Positions 6,947 through 7,954 of a stretch of 7,954 nt of DNA are shown here, piece after piece. The notes beneath the pieces are model-generated. The model did no database searches, was not told where the DNA came from, and worked only from the letters and a program-made list of their open reading frames with translations. Source of the DNA: an uncultured Oscillospiraceae bacterium. Lineage in GTDB: Bacteria; Bacillota; Clostridia; Oscillospirales; Ruminococcaceae. Made by a program: the position numbers and the translations under genes. The stretch lies in contig CAJUMS010000110.1 in assembly GCA_910587465.1 (NCBI GenBank), forward strand, positions 1 to 7,954, written 5' to 3'. How positions within the stretch are numbered: the first letter of the stretch is position 1; each line of letters starts with the position of its first letter.

Positions 6947-7819
6947 TCACTTGCGCTCCTGTCCTCTGATTATAACGCCTATGAATTCGGGTCCCGCGTT
7001 GCAGCTTACTACAACGCCGCACTTTTCAACGAGCGTGGGCGCGTAGCCGATCTTTTTCGTCATTTTGTCGATGAACTCTTTTTCGAGATCGGGACGTGTT
7101 GTAGTGATCACACTGTACGGAGTTTTCGGAATCATACGCGAAGAGATGGTCTCCACCGCCGCCTCTATGACCGCCTTTTCTCCGCGCGCCTTTTTCAGCA
7201 CCTCGGTTTTGTCGTCGTACAGGATTATCAGCGGCTTCAAGCCCATAAGCTCGCCGAGGAACGAGGCTGCCGCGGAAATGCGCCCCGACTTCTTCATATG
7301 CCGCAGCTCAAAGCCGATAATAAACGCCTCGGTGTGGCTCGCCCAGTCCTTAAGGTAGCTTACCACGCTTTCGACGGTCTGACCCTCGGATAGCTTTTTG
7401 CACGCCTCGAGCACGGGATAGCCGTAGCAGAGCGTATAGCAGCGCCCGTCGATAACGTGTACCACTAAGTCGGGAAATTCCTCGAGGAGATTATCCGCGG
7501 CAAGCTGTGCCTGACCGCAGGTCTGCGAGCCATGTGAGTTGATAACGTCGACAATAATGTCGCGGACGCCATCGGCGTACAGCTCGCGGTACTTGTCCTC
7601 AAACTGTATCGAGGTGATCTGCGAGTGCTTGGGTATCTCGTCGTTCTCTTTGAGCACCTTGTAGAATTCGTCGGGAGTGATGTCTATCCTGTCGAGGTAG
7701 GTCTCGCCGTTTATAGTTACCGCGAACGGCATTACGACCAGATATTTCGCCCATTCCTTTTCCGCTTCGGGCGAGATATCGCAGCCGCTGTCGGTGATTA
7801 TTCTTACTTTCTCGTTCAT
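6947..7819 (-). CDS. DegV family (fatty-acid-binding) protein
   Basis: This 290-residue protein has the length and fold pattern of DegV/FakB proteins, which bind a fatty acid and, in FakB members, present it to the kinase FakA for entry into phospholipid synthesis. Visible family features are the N-terminal TDSGCDI (9-15), the region around SQITS (66-70), ELRHMKKSGRIS (171-182), which corresponds to the usual LxYLxKGGRI segment, the following GLKPLI (193-198), and the terminal AGPEFIGVI (275-283). The central Ser-rich loop reads INSHGSQTCGQAQLA (93-107) instead of the common SSxLSGTYQSA form, so this is a divergent subfamily and the bound lipid is uncertain. No FakA kinase gene is in the window. 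The ATG at 7819 has AAGGAG (7827-7832) 7 nt upstream. It is probably the first gene of the unit that continues into cdaA, since no terminator is visible in the 56-nt gap. Confidence 0.9.
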   Translation of the reverse strand: MNEKVRIITDSGCDISPEAEKEWAKYLVVMPFAVTINGETYLDRIDITPDEFYKVLKENDEIPKHSQITSIQFEDKYRELYADGVRDIIVDVINSHGSQTCGQAQLAADNLLEEFPDLVVHVIDGRCYTLCYGYPVLEACKKLSEGQTVESVVSYLKDWASHTEAFIIGFELRHMKKSGRISAAASFLGELMGLKPLIILYDDKTEVLKKARGEKAVIEAAVETISSRMIPKTPYSVITTTRPDLEKEFIDKMTKKIGYAPTLVEKCGVVVSCNAGPEFIGVIIRGQERK

Positions 7820-7885
7820 ATTTTTACTCCTTCTTTTGGTTGATTTACTTAAAATTACTTTACCAGTCCGAAATGCCTTGCAAGA

Positions 7886-7913
7886 ATTCTAAGCGTTTCT
7901 TTGATTTTGTCAA
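7886..7913 (-). promoter_or_regulatory. SigA-type promoter for degV and probably cdaA-cdaR
   Basis: On the minus strand, a perfect TTGACA (7908-7913) is followed by a 16-nt spacer and TAGAAT (7886-7891), 11 of 12 consensus positions. Transcription would start near 7879 and give a leader of about 60 nt before the degV ATG at 7819. I see no riboswitch or terminator fold in that leader. No second promoter is evident before cdaA. Confidence 0.75.
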
Positions 7914-7954
7914 TATAACTTTACACAATTTTCTCAAAAAAAACGAGTTTTTTG

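Noticed and set aside
7820..7885. Possible c-di-AMP (ydaO-type) or other riboswitch in the degV leader
   Set aside because: The leader is only about 60 nt from the predicted start, too short for a ydaO aptamer, and shows no conserved riboswitch core or terminator hairpin.
7933..7954. Possible terminator from CTC/GAG and the A and T runs at the right edge
   Set aside because: The stem is almost entirely A-T with a tiny loop, and the window ends there, so it cannot be judged as the end of a neighbouring gene.

Overview
The window looks like chromosome from a Firmicute of the class Clostridia. A gut Oscillospirales/Ruminococcaceae-type genome is the best guess, but that is an inference. The basis is a CdaA-CdaR c-di-AMP module, a DegV protein, strong AGGAGG-type ribosome binding sites, SigA-type TTGACA/TATAAT promoters, GC-rich coding sequence (many GCG, CGC and CCC codons) and AT-rich spacers.

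Layout, left to right. (1) 52-1524, minus strand: a SWIM zinc-finger protein, with its own promoter and a small hairpin in its leader. (2) 1525-1761: a divergent intergenic region holding two back-to-back consensus promoters and a long imperfect inverted repeat between them. (3) 1762-3064, plus strand: a two-gene unit with fewer GC-rich codons than its flanks. Its first gene encodes a secreted protein split by a one-base frameshift at about codon 38. Its second encodes a single-pass membrane-anchored protein. Neither is recognised. (4) 3091-3116: a perfect 11-bp stem that can serve as a bidirectional terminator between convergent units. (5) 3115-7819, minus strand, transcribed right to left: degV, cdaA, cdaR and a COG2509-type FAD-dependent oxidoreductase, with a consensus promoter at 7886-7913.

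How the genes work together. CdaA makes c-di-AMP at the membrane. CdaR, the YbbR-repeat protein, is its membrane-anchored extracytoplasmic partner. The oxidoreductase start overlaps the cdaR stop by one base, so the two are probably translationally coupled, although its biochemical role is unknown. The glmM gene, which often follows cdaA-cdaR, is absent: the unit ends at the terminator. DegV, a fatty-acid-binding family protein, lies 56 nt upstream of cdaA on the same strand and is probably the first gene of the operon.

The least ordinary part is 1525-3064: the frameshifted exported protein, its membrane partner and the symmetric element between divergent promoters. I see no CRISPR array, tRNA, rRNA or intact mobile element, and nothing that amounts to a clear new defence or biosynthetic system.
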